A stretch of 64,000 nucleotides of DNA from PALSA-693 sp963781155 (GCA_963781155.1 CAWAEC010000006.1:682001-746000); one strand, 5' to 3'; counted from the stretch's first letter, positions 47,406-57,157 are shown. Program-made: numbers and translations. The notes: generated from the letters alone by a model not told the origin.

Positions 47406-49064
47406 GTGCTGGCCGATGAAAGTACGGAACTTGAGGAGCCGGCAAACCCGGGGTGGGGCCCAGGGCTCAGTGCGGGCATCGCGCGTGGCGCCGCCATCGT
47501 GGCCGGCCTCACCCTGCTGTCGCGGGTCCTCGGCCTGGTACGGACACTGGTCTTCTCCCAGACCGTCGGCGCCACTTGCCTGGGCTCGGCGTACGTCACC
47601 GCCAACCAGGTTCCTAACCTGCTGTACGAGCTGGTCCTGGGTGGTGCGCTAACCAGCGCGATGGTCCCCGTGCTGGCCCGCTCAGCCGAGCGGGCGGGAC
47701 GTGACCCCGCGGAGAAAGCTCGAGTCGGCCACATCACCTCGGCGATGCTGACCTGGTCCGTTATCATCCTGGTGCCGGTCGTCGTGATCATCGCGCTGGC
47801 TGCCGGACCCATCGCCTCCTTGCTGAACCCCACTAACTCGAACGCGCATTGCGTTCGAGCCGACATGGTGACCGCCACCGGCAACATGCTGGTGGCTTTC
47901 GCCCCGCAAGCCCTGTTGTATGGGCTCTCCGTCGTTCTCTACGGGCTGCTGCAGTCCTACCGCCGCTTCGCGGCGCCATCCATCGGGCCTGGGATCTCGA
48001 GCCTTTTTCTCATCGGCTGCTACCTCGCCTTCGTTCCCTTGAGCAAGGGCCGGTCGCTCGGTGGCTTGCCAATCGCAGCCGAGCTTGTCCTGTCGATCGG
48101 GACCACCCTCGGCATCGCCGTCTTGGTCCTCGTCGCCCTGCCGCCGACGCGGCGGCTGCGCCTACGATTCCGGCCGACTCTGCGCTTCCCCACCGGGGTG
48201 GCGCGCCGGGCGGGCGGCCTGGCGCTGGTCGGCTTCATCGAGCTGGTCGCCATCGAGTTGACGAGCGTCGTGGCAATTGTCCTGGCCAACGGGCGCGGAG
48301 AGACCGGAGCGGTCGTCCTGTTCAACTACGCCTCGCAGGTATTCACCTCCGTGTCCGCCGTCCTGGCTCTGTCCATCGTCGTCAGCGCCTTCCCCGTCCT
48401 GTCCTCGCGGGAGGGTTCGGCATTCGACCGGACCAGTGCCGGGTCGACACGCGCAGTGTTGCTGATGTCGTGGCTCGGCACGGCAGTGATCGCGGCGATC
48501 GCCATTCCCGCCGCCCATGTCCTGGCCAAGCAGCCCGATCAGGTATCCCAGCTGACAGTGGCGTTTGCCCTGTTTGCTCCGGGCATCGCCGGAGTCGCTG
48601 TGATCACCAACCTGTCGCGGGTCATGTTTGCCATCGGACGGCTCAAAGTTGCAGCGGTGGCGCTGGCCGGAAGCTGGCTACTCGTCCTCATCGCCGACGT
48701 GGTGCTGGCTGAGCTTGTCCCGTCACGCTTGGTGGTCGGCGCCCTCGCCCTGGGTAACACCATCGGGCAGACGGTAGTGGCCATCCCGCTGCTGATTGTG
48801 ACCCGGAGGATCTGCGGTAAGGCCGCCGTGCAGGGTGTTGGTCACGCCGCCCTCGCGGGGCTGGCCGCCGGCGCGGTCGGTGCCGGCGTGGGCATAGCGG
48901 TCAGCCTGGCTGTACCCCTGCATCACAAGCTCGAGGCCTTCGCCCTGGCAGTTCCCGCGGCTGGCTGCGCGATGGTCGCCTTCGGCGTCGTCGCGTACCT
49001 ACTGGACGATGGTGACCTCAGGGCCGTCATGGCATGGGTGCGGCGGGCGGTCAAGCTGGTGTGA
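47406..49064 (+). CDS. murJ: Lipid II flippase MurJ (MviN family)
   Basis: A 552-residue integral membrane protein. The start GTG 47406 lies six bases after AGGAG; a TTG at 47400 is less well placed. It opens with the conserved ARGAAIVAGLTLLSRVLGLV and FSQTVGATCLGSAYVTANQV, PNLLYELVLGGALTSAMVPV, and shows about 13-14 hydrophobic segments. MurJ flips lipid II across the membrane for cell-wall synthesis. Alternatively it may be one of the MurJ-like MviN paralogues common in actinobacteria, used for other lipid-linked glycans; the lack of the large C-terminal extension seen in some actinobacterial MurJ leaves this open. Confidence 0.88.
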   Translation: MLADESTELEEPANPGWGPGLSAGIARGAAIVAGLTLLSRVLGLVRTLVFSQTVGATCLGSAYVTANQVPNLLYELVLGGALTSAMVPVLARSAERAGRDPAEKARVGHITSAMLTWSVIILVPVVVIIALAAGPIASLLNPTNSNAHCVRADMVTATGNMLVAFAPQALLYGLSVVLYGLLQSYRRFAAPSIGPGISSLFLIGCYLAFVPLSKGRSLGGLPIAAELVLSIGTTLGIAVLVLVALPPTRRLRLRFRPTLRFPTGVARRAGGLALVGFIELVAIELTSVVAIVLANGRGETGAVVLFNYASQVFTSVSAVLALSIVVSAFPVLSSREGSAFDRTSAGSTRAVLLMSWLGTAVIAAIAIPAAHVLAKQPDQVSQLTVAFALFAPGIAGVAVITNLSRVMFAIGRLKVAAVALAGSWLLVLIADVVLAELVPSRLVVGALALGNTIGQTVVAIPLLIVTRRICGKAAVQGVGHAALAGLAAGAVGAGVGIAVSLAVPLHHKLEAFALAVPAAGCAMVAFGVVAYLLDDGDLRAVMAWVRRAVKLV

Positions 49065-49154
49065 CAACCGCGTCCGAGCCCAAAGCGAACAGCGAGCCGG
49101 GAAGTGCAATAGTGATGAGTGTCCGACAGTCCAATGCAGCTGGAGGTCTTTCTC

Positions 49155-49796
49155 ATGCCTATCGCAGACAGCGTCGTGGTTGTTGGTTTTAAGGAAAATA
49201 GCAAGGCCTATGAGGGTTTGACGGTCCTCAAGTCACTCTCGGACCAGCAGCAACTCACAGCCAGGAGCGCCGCCGTCGTCGAACGGGACCAGAGTGGCAC
49301 ACTGCAGGTCAAGGACAGCTTTGACGCCGAGACAGGTGCGGCGACGGCGGGCGGGGGGTTTATGGGTTTGCTCCTCGGCGTCATCGGGGGCCCGGTGGGG
49401 ATGTTGCTCGGTTTTACCGGCGGTGCCCTGACCGGCGGATCGTTTGACCTGCGTCGCTCCGACGAGCAGGACGAGGTCCTGACCCAGCTCAACGCGGCGA
49501 TCAATCCGGGGCACACGGTGCTGGTAGCTCAACTCAACGAGCCGACCGAGCAGGTCTTGGACAAGGCAATGGGCGACCTCGGTGGCGTGGTGGTCAGGCG
49601 CTCCGAAGCCGATGTCCTCACTGAGCTGGACGCGGCGGAGGACACGGCCCGCGCCGCTCAAGCTGCAGCGCGAAAGGCCGTCAGGGAGAAGAAGATGACG
49701 GAGATCAAGGAGAAGCGGGAAGATCGTATCGCCGCTCTGAAGGCCAAGTTCTCCCGTCATTCTGAGCCGACCGGCAAGGCAACGGCGGCTTCGTAA
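49155..49796 (+). CDS. DUF1269 family membrane-associated protein
   Basis: A 213-residue protein from ATG 49155 with GGAGG 8 bases upstream. The pattern SVVVVGFKENSKAYEGLTVL, then a Gly-rich hydrophobic segment FMGLLLGVIGGPVGMLLGFT (about residues 75-95) and a charged helical C-terminus (AAARKAVREKKMTEIKEKRE) fits DUF1269. Function of the family is unknown; the glycine-rich hairpin may insert in membranes. Confidence 0.8.
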   Translation: MPIADSVVVVGFKENSKAYEGLTVLKSLSDQQQLTARSAAVVERDQSGTLQVKDSFDAETGAATAGGGFMGLLLGVIGGPVGMLLGFTGGALTGGSFDLRRSDEQDEVLTQLNAAINPGHTVLVAQLNEPTEQVLDKAMGDLGGVVVRRSEADVLTELDAAEDTARAAQAAARKAVREKKMTEIKEKREDRIAALKAKFSRHSEPTGKATAAS

Positions 49797-50321
49797 CAGG
49801 CACGTTGTCGGGCAGAAGGGGTGTCCGCTTCCAGTCGTCATCCCTGAGGAGATCGGCTTCGAGGCGCTGACGCGGGCGGGACCACCCGATCTGCTGGCGG
49901 CTTTGAGCTACGGGATGAGGATGGTCCGTTCGCCTGCGCGTCCTGGCCAGGAGCGGACCGACACCGAATGGGCCCGCACCCTTGCAGGCATGACCGACGA
50001 AGATCGAAGCGCCCTTCGGAGTGGGTGAGGGAAGGCTCCGAGGACCCGGACGCCGGTGCGGTGTTGGGGCTGTGCCGCCTCAGAAACCGGTGCGACTATG
50101 GGGTAGCGGCCGACAGCCGCACTGTCGGTAGTATCGCCGCCTACGGGGTTTATCGGGTTGGAAGGGGGTGGTAATTTCCCTTCGGATCAATACTTCATCC
50201 AGGAATAGCGTCCTGATTGCGCCTCAGACAGGACAGAAGGGAAGGACCGCCCGATCCGACGGCTCGGGCGGCCGTGCGCTGACTTGCCCCGAAACTCGTT
50301 CTTGTGAAGGAGTCATCACTG
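49797..50321. other. Intergenic stretch with a short open frame
   Basis: A plus-strand frame from about 49836 to TGA 50029 reads VVIPEEIGFEALTRAGPPDL, LLAALSYGMRMVRSP and ARTLAGMTDEDRSALRSG and looks protein-like, but it has no start codon upstream, so it may be a remnant. The rest has no support. Confidence 0.35.
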
Positions 50322-51815
50322 GTGACCAGTACTAGCGATACCCAACCACCGAAGATCCTGGATGTTCCGATCGGGCTGCACGCGACGGGGATGCGTCGAG
50401 AGTTCGACAGCCTGGGTACGGTCGAGGTTCCCGCCGACCATTATTGGGGTGCGCAGACCCAGCGCAGCTTGGAACATTTCAACATTGGCGATGACCGTAT
50501 GCCCAAGGAGGTGTATCACGCCTACGGGTATGTGAAAAAGGCGGCGGCGGTGGTAAATACCGCCGCGGGCCGTTTGCCGCGCTGGAAAGGGGAGCTGATC
50601 GAGCGAGTGTGCGACGAGGTGATCAGCGGCCAGTTGGACTCGGAGTTCCCGCTGTATGTGTGGCAGACCGGTTCGGGTACCCAATCGAACATGAACGTCA
50701 ACGAGGTCATCTCCAACCGCTGCATCCAGCTGCTCGGCGGCACCCTGGGCTCGCAAGAACCGGTCCACCCGAACGACCACGTCAACATGGGCCAATCGTC
50801 CAACGACACCTTCCCGACCGCCATGTACATCGCCGCCTACACCATGGCCATGGCGCGCACTATCCCGGCCCTCAAGCGGCTGCGCGATGCACTGGACGCC
50901 AAGGCCACCCAGTGGGCCGACGTGGTGAAAATCGGTCGCACCCATTTGGAGGACGCCACGCCCTTGACCGTGGGTCAGGAGTGGTCCGGCTACACCGGAG
51001 CCGTCGACGACACCATGGCGGAGTTGGAGCACGCGACCTCGGGGCTGCTGGTGGTCGCCATGGGTGGCACCGCCGTCGGCACGGGGCTGAACGCTCCCGC
51101 CGGATTTGGTGAGCAGGTGGCCGCTCAGCTGGACCAGATGACCGGCGCCGCCTATCAAACCGCGACGAACAAGTTCACCGCTCAGGGCACTTTGGATCGC
51201 ATGGTGCGCGCCCACGCCGGGCTGAAGGCCGCGGCCGTTACCTTGTTCAAGATCGCCAACGACCTGCGCTGGCTGGGTTCGGGCCCCCGCACCGGTATCC
51301 ATGAGCTGATCTTCCCCGCCAACGAGCCCGGCAGCTCCATCATGCCCGGCAAGGTCAATCCCACCCAGGCCGAAGCCATGCTCATGGTCGCCATCCAGAT
51401 CATCGCCTCCGACGTGGCCGTCACCATGGGCGGGTCCGAAGGTAACTTCGAGCTGAACGCCTTCCGTCCTATCTTGATCAGCAACTACCTGCACTCGGCG
51501 CGGATCATGGCCGACATGTGCGACCACTTCCGCCAGTTCATGATCGAAGGCACCAAGCTGAACCAGGCCAAGCTCAAAGAGAACATCGACCGCTCGGTGA
51601 TGATGGTCACCGCCTTGTCTCCGGTCATCGGCTACGACAAGGCCGCCGCCATCTCCTACTACGCTATCGACCACGACCTCACCCTGAAACAAGCGGCGCT
51701 CGCCAAGGGGGTCAGCGAGGAATTGTACGACAAGATCGTCATCCCCATAAACCTGACCCGTCCTGGTAGCGCCGACCTGCCCACTCCTGCGCCATCCTCC
51801 GCGAAGAGCGGGTAG
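50322..51815 (+). CDS. fumC: Fumarate hydratase class II
   Basis: A 497-residue enzyme of the TCA cycle that hydrates fumarate to malate. GTG 50322 lies nine bases after AAGGAG; a GTG at 50304 is possible but overlaps that site. Motifs: TVEVPADHYWGAQTQRSLEH, WQTGSGTQSNMNVNEVISNR, GRTHLEDATPLTVGQEWSGY, and the signature GSSIMPGKVNPTQAEAMLMV with the catalytic serine. It is of normal length and stands alone. Confidence 0.97.
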   Translation: MTSTSDTQPPKILDVPIGLHATGMRREFDSLGTVEVPADHYWGAQTQRSLEHFNIGDDRMPKEVYHAYGYVKKAAAVVNTAAGRLPRWKGELIERVCDEVISGQLDSEFPLYVWQTGSGTQSNMNVNEVISNRCIQLLGGTLGSQEPVHPNDHVNMGQSSNDTFPTAMYIAAYTMAMARTIPALKRLRDALDAKATQWADVVKIGRTHLEDATPLTVGQEWSGYTGAVDDTMAELEHATSGLLVVAMGGTAVGTGLNAPAGFGEQVAAQLDQMTGAAYQTATNKFTAQGTLDRMVRAHAGLKAAAVTLFKIANDLRWLGSGPRTGIHELIFPANEPGSSIMPGKVNPTQAEAMLMVAIQIIASDVAVTMGGSEGNFELNAFRPILISNYLHSARIMADMCDHFRQFMIEGTKLNQAKLKENIDRSVMMVTALSPVIGYDKAAAISYYAIDHDLTLKQAALAKGVSEELYDKIVIPINLTRPGSADLPTPAPSSAKSG

Positions 51816-51876
51816 TTGGTCCGTTGGTCCGTCTCATGGAGTCTGGCCACCGCCGCGGCGCCGGCGGCAACCCGAG

Positions 51877-52863
51877 TTATCCGAATGTGAACACGTAGGC
51901 CTCGACCCCTGCCTCCTGGAACTCGACCTCGCAGGCCCGGTCTACGATTGGACCCGGCTGACGGACCAGCTGGTAGAGGCGCTGGCCGCTCACCGTGCCG
52001 TTGCCGTTCTCATCGACATCGACGCCGTGCGCCGGTCCCGGGGGTTGGCCGTCGAGTCGGACCTGGAATCGGATCGAGGCCGGGCGCACAGCGGGGCGCA
52101 TCACGAGGTGCAGGTCGCGGGCCCGGAAAGCGCAATGCAGAGCTGCGCCGCCCTCTTCCGCCACGATGGCGACGCTGCCTATGCGCCAGTCACCCGACAG
52201 CGCCCACTGATTGCGTTCCAATCGGGCCGGGGCTACATAACCGTGGCGCACGTCTGGCATCACACCGCCGGGGGAGGCGAAGCCTTGGGTCCGTCCGTAA
52301 CCGACGTAGTTCTCCGGCGAGCCCAGACTGTCCCAGTCGGCCGGGAGCTCCACTCCCTTCGGTTCGAGTTGCACCAGCCCGCTACCCACGTCGGCACCTG
52401 TCTCGGTAAGCAGCATCTGGATCACCCGTTCCGATTCCGCGTATTCTCCCTCGCCGAAGCGGTGATGGCGGATCCGACCATGGTCGTCGACGAAGTACAA
52501 GGCGGGCCAGTAGTGGTTGTCGAACGCGCCCCAAATGGAGTAGTCGTTGTCAACTGCGACGGGATAGCGAACATCCATCTCCTTGACCGCCGCACGAACG
52601 CCGTCGAGGTCTTTCTCGAAATCGAACTCGGGCGTCTGTACCCCGATGACGGCCAGACCCTGGCCCTGGTACTTATCCGCCCAGGCCCGAACGTAGGGGA
52701 GGGAACGGATCCAGTTGATGCACGTATATGTCCCGAAGCTGATGAGCACGACACGGCCGTGGAGGTCATCCAGGTTTATGGGCGCCGAGTTCAGCCAGGC
52801 GTGAGCCCCATCCAAGGCCGGAAGTTCTCCTTCGATCGGGTATTCGTTGCGATGGCGAAGCAT
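51877..52863 (-). CDS. Thioredoxin-fold (DipZ C-terminal-like) protein with CINW motif
   Basis: A 328-residue protein without a clear signal peptide. Residues 1-170 are TlpA/redoxin-like: LDDLHGRVVLISFGTYTCIN, SLPYVRAWADKYQGQGLAVI, GVQTPEFDFEKDLDGVRAAV. The active-site position is C48-x-x-W51 (CINW), so only one of the two usual cysteines is present. The remainder (GDWRIGSVAIVAEEGGAAL; MRPAVRPASIRFQVRLDGQP) matches the extra beta domain of DipZ-type proteins, which may bind sugars. It probably acts in thiol or peroxide chemistry by a one-cysteine mechanism. Confidence 0.82.
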   Translation of the reverse strand: MLRHRNEYPIEGELPALDGAHAWLNSAPINLDDLHGRVVLISFGTYTCINWIRSLPYVRAWADKYQGQGLAVIGVQTPEFDFEKDLDGVRAAVKEMDVRYPVAVDNDYSIWGAFDNHYWPALYFVDDHGRIRHHRFGEGEYAESERVIQMLLTETGADVGSGLVQLEPKGVELPADWDSLGSPENYVGYGRTQGFASPGGVMPDVRHGYVAPARLERNQWALSGDWRIGSVAIVAEEGGAALHCAFRARDLHLVMRPAVRPASIRFQVRLDGQPPGPAHGVDVDENGNGTVSGQRLYQLVRQPGPIVDRACEVEFQEAGVEAYVFTFG

Positions 52864-53127
52864 GACGGGTTCCGCTTAGCCTTCCCATCGCAGGGCGGAG
52901 AGTTGGGCCCGGGGCGGGGGCGTCGACACGGCGCGTCGCCTCCGGCCACTGTCTTTCTCCATCAAACGATCAATGCTCCTGGAACCGAACCTCTCTTGTC
53001 CCCGTGGGCACAGAGGCGCACATCGGCTACTAGCAGTCACAGGAACAATCTACCAAGAGTGCTTGCGTCTTTCTCCGGACCACATTGGTCTTCTCGCAGG
53101 TGAGCGAGGTCGAGTGCAGCTGCTTCC

Positions 53128-53733
53128 TCACGCTTCCGGGCGAGTCCGGGTAAACCGGCGATCCGGGATAAACCACACGACCGCGACCAAGATGTAGAGC
53201 GCATACGCAATCCAGGGGCTGATCCACGCCAGGCCGATGCCGAGGACATACAACCCGACGGATACGTTTCCTTTCGTGTCCGATCCGACTGCGGTTGCCA
53301 CTGCGGAGTCGCGTCCGTTGGCCCGGATGATCATCCGGACCAGAATTCCGAACGCCACCGCGGATCCCAGGGCGACGATCCCGTACACCGACGCGGGCAG
53401 GCTGGCCTGGTGGGCCTGGCCCACCCACTTGGTGGCAACCGGCACCAGGGACAGCCAGAAGAGCAGGATGAGGTTGGCCCACATCACGGCACCACTGATG
53501 TGTTCCGTTGCCCGGAGCAAGTGGTGGTGGTTGTTCCAGTAGATGCCGATCATCGTGAAGCTCAGGACGTACACCAGAAGCGAGGGGAGTTGCTGCCCGA
53601 GCGCGTGCCAGGTGGTGTCCTTCGGGACGTCGAGGCCGAACGCCATGATCGTGATGACCACGGCCATCACTCCGTCGCTGAAAGCCTCGAGCCTTTCCGC
53701 TTCCCGCCGTCCCTCCGCTCGCGGGACGCTCAT
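53128..53733 (-). CDS. TMEM175-like (DUF1211) potassium channel protein
   Basis: A 201-residue protein with about six hydrophobic segments. The first helix carries the RLEAFSDGVMAVVITIMAF pattern, where F-S-D defines TMEM175 channels; next comes the LPSLLVYVLSFTMIGIYWNN and HHHLLRATEHISGAVMWANL region. Bacterial members are potassium-selective or leak channels. It has a single repeat, so it would work as a multimer. Confidence 0.88.
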   Translation of the reverse strand: MSVPRAEGRREAERLEAFSDGVMAVVITIMAFGLDVPKDTTWHALGQQLPSLLVYVLSFTMIGIYWNNHHHLLRATEHISGAVMWANLILLFWLSLVPVATKWVGQAHQASLPASVYGIVALGSAVAFGILVRMIIRANGRDSAVATAVGSDTKGNVSVGLYVLGIGLAWISPWIAYALYILVAVVWFIPDRRFTRTRPEA

Positions 53734-54189
53734 ATTGTTCTGACGGACAGCGTCATCCGGTCCACGATTCCGTCAAACTATCGGGTCACCGTAGGGCGTG
53801 ATCCTCGAGCCGTGGGCGACCTCATTCCATGACGGTCACCGGGCCGGCCCGCGCGTCGGCGCCGTCCGGCACCCGCCGGCCCTGCGCCTCGCCGGCGGCG
53901 CTGGCGCTAACCGTGCCCGCTTGGCTGGAACTGGGCACGGTGGGCCTAACCGGGCACGTTTGGTGTCAGTAGCGGGGGTGTTTTTTGCCCACTTGGCGCG
54001 ACCGTGCCCACTTTGGCCGGGGGTGGCGCCCGTCTTCCCTGACCTCGGCGGCGACCTGCCCACACCGGCCGCGCCCCGCTCGCTGGCCCTTCCGCATCAA
54101 CCGTGTGACATGATCCAGGGTCAAAGTGATCACGGTGGGCGTAGCGGCTGGGCCAGCCGGTGCTCATCTCGAAGACAGAGGGAGGGGCC
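53734..54189. repeat. Intergenic stretch with a cluster of GTGCCC(A/G)CTTGGC repeats
   Basis: Between about 53910 and 54020 the motif occurs several times in both orientations: CCGTGCCCGCTTGGC, CTGGGCACGG (inverse), CCGGGCACGTTTGG (inverse), GCCCACTTGGC and CCGTGCCCACTTTGGCC. These could fold into alternative hairpins or bind a regulator of the next gene. No gene is supported here. Confidence 0.4.
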
Positions 54190-55647
54190 GTGACGCCAAC
54201 GACAGTCACAACAACGAAACGGGCGGCGAAGGACGGCGGTGCGGCCGACCAGGTCGAGCACCCGAGCGCCGAGGAGCGAGCGGCGAGGGGCAAATCTGCT
54301 CGCGCCATGTTGCCCCGGGCCCGTCATGCGCAGTGGGACCCCAGCCGGAGGATCCATCAGCCCCTGGACCTGTTGGCAGAGCAGGCACAGACGCGAGTCC
54401 CCGAGTTGGTACCGATCCGTCACGGCCGCATGGCGGCTTCGCCGTTCGCCTACTACCGGGGCGCGGCGCTGCCGATGGCGGCCGATCTGGCCACCATGCC
54501 CCACACCGGGCTGACGGTCCAGCTGTGCGGGGATGCCCACCTCTCCAACTTTGGCGGTTTCGCCTCTCCGGACAGGGCCATGGTCTTCGACGTCAACGAC
54601 TTTGACGAGACCGCCCAGGCCCATTCGAGTGGGACCTGAAGCGGCTGGCCGCCAGCCTCGAGATTGCCGCACGCGGCCGGCAGTGGAACTCTCAAACGGC
54701 GCGGACGATCGTCACGGCCGGCATCCGATCGTATCAAGACGCGATCCAGGGCGTTCGCGACGATGCCCAACCTGGACGTGTGGTACACCCGCCTGGACGT
54801 TAACGAAGCGATGCAGCGGTGGGGCGGCACGGTGGGGAAGCGGATCGTGCAGCAGGTGGAGCGCAATGTCGGAAAAGCACAGAGCAAGGACCAGATAAAG
54901 GCGCGAGCCCAGCTGACCCGGCCTGTCGATGGCGAGCTGCGATTCGTTTCCGACCCACCCCTGCTGGTGCCTGGCGACGAACTCTACGACGACGACCAGG
55001 CCCAGATGGTACGGGACTCGATCCACGATGCCATCGTGGGCTACCGCCGGACCCTCGCCGGCGACCGACGCCGCCTGCTGGAGTCGTACCGGTTTGTGGA
55101 CCTGGCCCGCAAGGTGGTGGGAGTGGGCAGCGTGGGCACCCGCGCCTGGGTGGCGCTGCTCGTCGGCCGGGACAACGGTGACACGCTGATCCTGCAAGTC
55201 AAGGAGGCGGAGCCGTCGGTGCTGGAGCGGTTTCTGACCAAGAGCCCCTTCGACAATCATGGCCAGCGGGTGGTCGAAGGTCAGCGGCTCATGCAGGCCA
55301 GCAGCGACATCTTTCTGGGCTGGCACCGGGTGGCCCGTGGCGTGGATGGGCGCTCCCACGACTACTACTTCCGCCAGTTGTGGGACTGGAAACTCTCGCC
55401 CGCGGTGGACAACATGCCGGCGGATGTGCTCGGGGTGTACGCGCAGCTCTGCGGCTGGACCCTGGCCCGCGCCCACGCTCGATCCGGCGACGCGGTTGCC
55501 ATCAGCTCTTATCTGGGTGCCAGCGATACCTTCGTCCAGGCGTTGGCCGACTTCGCATTTGCGTACGCTGATCAGAACGAAGCCGACCATCAATCCTTGG
55601 TCGATGCCATCGCGAATGGCACAGTCGCAGCGCAGGCCGGCGTGTAG
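54190..55647 (+). pseudogene. DUF2252 protein, two frameshifts
   Basis: From GTG 54190 the frame reads ELVPIRHGRMAASPFAYYRG, TVQLCGDAHLSNFGGFASPD and MVFDVNDFDET. Near 54620 the frame changes to FEWDLKRLAASLEIAARGRQ, and near 54755 it changes again to MPNLDVWYTRLDVNEAMQRW, continuing to RLMQASSDIFLGWHRVARGV, YYFRQLWDWKLSPAVDNMPA and the stop at 55647. These are all conserved parts of DUF2252, a kinase-like fold family (CGDAHLSNFG resembles the catalytic loop). The total length is normal, so two indels separate it from an intact gene of about 480 residues. Confidence 0.8.
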
Positions 55648-55718
55648 GGGGCGCCCCTAGCCCCGTCGGCTTGAACGACGTGCGAAACTCTACCGTGACC
55701 GAGCGAGGAGCTTCACTC

Positions 55719-56519
55719 GTGGCTGAGTTCGGCTGGTACGCCGACCCGGAGTATCCCGGCATGCTGCGCTACTGGGACGGCGGCAACTGGACCGAACACC
55801 GCGCCGCCGCCGGATCGACCGTGGCGGCGACCGGACCACAAGCAGCGCGAGGCCACCCCGAAGCTGCCCAAGCGACCAGTCAGACGCAGGTATCGGGGAC
55901 CTCCGCCGAGACGAGATGGGCTGCGCCCGTGGCCTGTACGGACGACATGGCGAAGCGGGTGTTGACCCCGTTCAGGGCCGGACTGCGGAGACCGGATCGG
56001 CTCATATGGATCAGTCAGGGGTGGCTTCCAGTCGGGTCTGTTCGCTTCGACTACACCTACCTGGGCCAACGCGGGCCCGGTCCCGCAGAGGAGTTGTGGG
56101 CACACAGACGGGTCGCGTTTGAGCTGGTCTCGGGCACTCCGATTCCGCTCCCGCAGTTGGGGACAATGGCCCAGGTGCCGCGAGAGCTGGTCACCGTGGC
56201 CACGCGTTGTACCGCCGAAGAGGTCGCGAACGCCGCCCGACACGCATGGGACTATTTTTGCGGTCTTCGCCATCCCGGCTCGTCCGCCTGGGTGAGGGCT
56301 CGCCTTCACTCCCTTGGCGTTCCAGCCCAAGCACGAACCCTTCGACCGTGTGTCGAGGGTACTTTCCTGCTGCCATTCTTCGCTGCCCTTGTCGACGGTC
56401 CGGCTGGAAGCCGGGTGGCGGCTACGGTCGACGGACGGTTGCATGGCGCACTCGGTGCGCTCTTTACACGTTTGGCTCCAGAACTTCTGCTGGAACTGGC
56501 GAACGGTCGTCCGATCTAG
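55719..56519 (+). CDS. DUF2510-domain protein
   Basis: A 266-residue protein from GTG 55719, with GAGGAG eight bases upstream. The N-terminus AEFGWYADPEYPGMLRYWDG and GNWTEHR is a DUF2510 module, a short Trp-rich domain common at the start of actinobacterial membrane or surface proteins. After an Ala/Gln/Thr linker the rest (RRPDRLIWISQGWLPVGSVR; VAFELVSGTPIPLPQLGTMA) is not recognised. No transmembrane helix is evident. A frameshift in the last third is possible, because the C-terminal part is poor in structure. Confidence 0.65.
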   Translation: MAEFGWYADPEYPGMLRYWDGGNWTEHRAAAGSTVAATGPQAARGHPEAAQATSQTQVSGTSAETRWAAPVACTDDMAKRVLTPFRAGLRRPDRLIWISQGWLPVGSVRFDYTYLGQRGPGPAEELWAHRRVAFELVSGTPIPLPQLGTMAQVPRELVTVATRCTAEEVANAARHAWDYFCGLRHPGSSAWVRARLHSLGVPAQARTLRPCVEGTFLLPFFAALVDGPAGSRVAATVDGRLHGALGALFTRLAPELLLELANGRPI

Positions 56520-56565
56520 GGAAGTCCGGGTCCCACCGGCCCGCGACGAGCCCGCCCGTCCCTGA

Positions 56566-56754
56566 CTAATGCGGCGGCTTCCCGGTTTGCGAGCGCCGCG
56601 TTAGCTCCTCATTCAGCGGCTGCACCGAATCTCGCTCGATCCGGGTGGCCTCCTCGGGCGTGGCTCGGCGCATGGCTGCCACCGCCTGCACGTACAGATC
56701 GAACAACTCCTCGTAAGTGAGTGCGGTGAGATCAGGTAGCAAGCGGGGGAGCAT
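56566..56754 (-). CDS. Small helical protein of unknown function
   Basis: From ATG 56754 the minus strand encodes 62 residues with amphipathic helices (LPDLTALTYEELFDLYVQAV; ATPEEATRIERDSVQPLNEE). The frame is open back to 56844, so a longer product is possible. No known family and no clear ribosome site. Confidence 0.45.
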   Translation of the reverse strand: MLPRLLPDLTALTYEELFDLYVQAVAAMRRATPEEATRIERDSVQPLNEELTRRSQTGKPPH

Positions 56755-56887
56755 AACGCTGATAAGTGAAGGCAGGGTGGCGGCCGGAGGGGCGGTTCCT
56801 CCCGGCCAGGTCGCACCGTGGAACCAACGAAGACCACTGGACAAGCATGACTAAGCGCTACATGCGGACTAAGGGCTTGGAAGTCGT

Positions 56888-57043
56888 CTATCGCTTGCCG
56901 GGTTGGCGCCGTTCGTCGAGTGCGACCGCGTCCGCCAGAGCCTCATTGACATAGTCCTTGAGGGTGATGCCGCGAAGAGCGGCAGCAGCTTTGGCCCGGT
57001 GGTGGAGGTCATCGGGCACCAGGACGTGTATACGCACGGACAT
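56888..57043 (-). CDS. Ribbon-helix-helix DNA-binding protein
   Basis: From ATG 57043 the minus strand encodes 51 residues: MSVRIHVLVPDDLHHRAKAA, AALRGITLKDYVNEALADAV. A beta strand (VRIHVLVPD), then two helices with the G-x-T-x-x-x-Y turn, is the Arc/CopG fold of antitoxin-type repressors. The start codon lies inside a perfect palindrome (57039-57060), so it very likely represses itself. No toxin gene is obvious; the small divergent frame at 57158 is a possible partner. Confidence 0.7.
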   Translation of the reverse strand: MSVRIHVLVPDDLHHRAKAAAALRGITLKDYVNEALADAVALDERRQPGKR

Positions 57044-57060
57044 ATTGCTCACAATATGTC
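57039..57060. promoter_or_regulatory. Palindromic operator over the RHH gene start
   Basis: GACATATTG and CAATATGTC are perfect inverted 9-base arms around CTCA. Its AT-rich sequence stands out in a GC-rich region. It covers the start codon and the start of the RHH gene, and lies 100 bases upstream of the divergent gene at 57158. Confidence 0.65.
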
Positions 57061-57157
57061 AACAACTGAGTCCCGGGTGAAAGCTAAGCGATGGGCGAGA
57101 CGATACCGTTGGGTAACCGGGCCGCGCTCGGGATGGCGGCGGAACGAAGGGGCACCG

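Noticed and set aside
50316..51692. 458-codon open frame on the minus strand over fumC
   Set aside because: It mirrors the codons of a certain fumC; His/Gly/Val-rich composition is typical of an antisense frame in GC-rich DNA.
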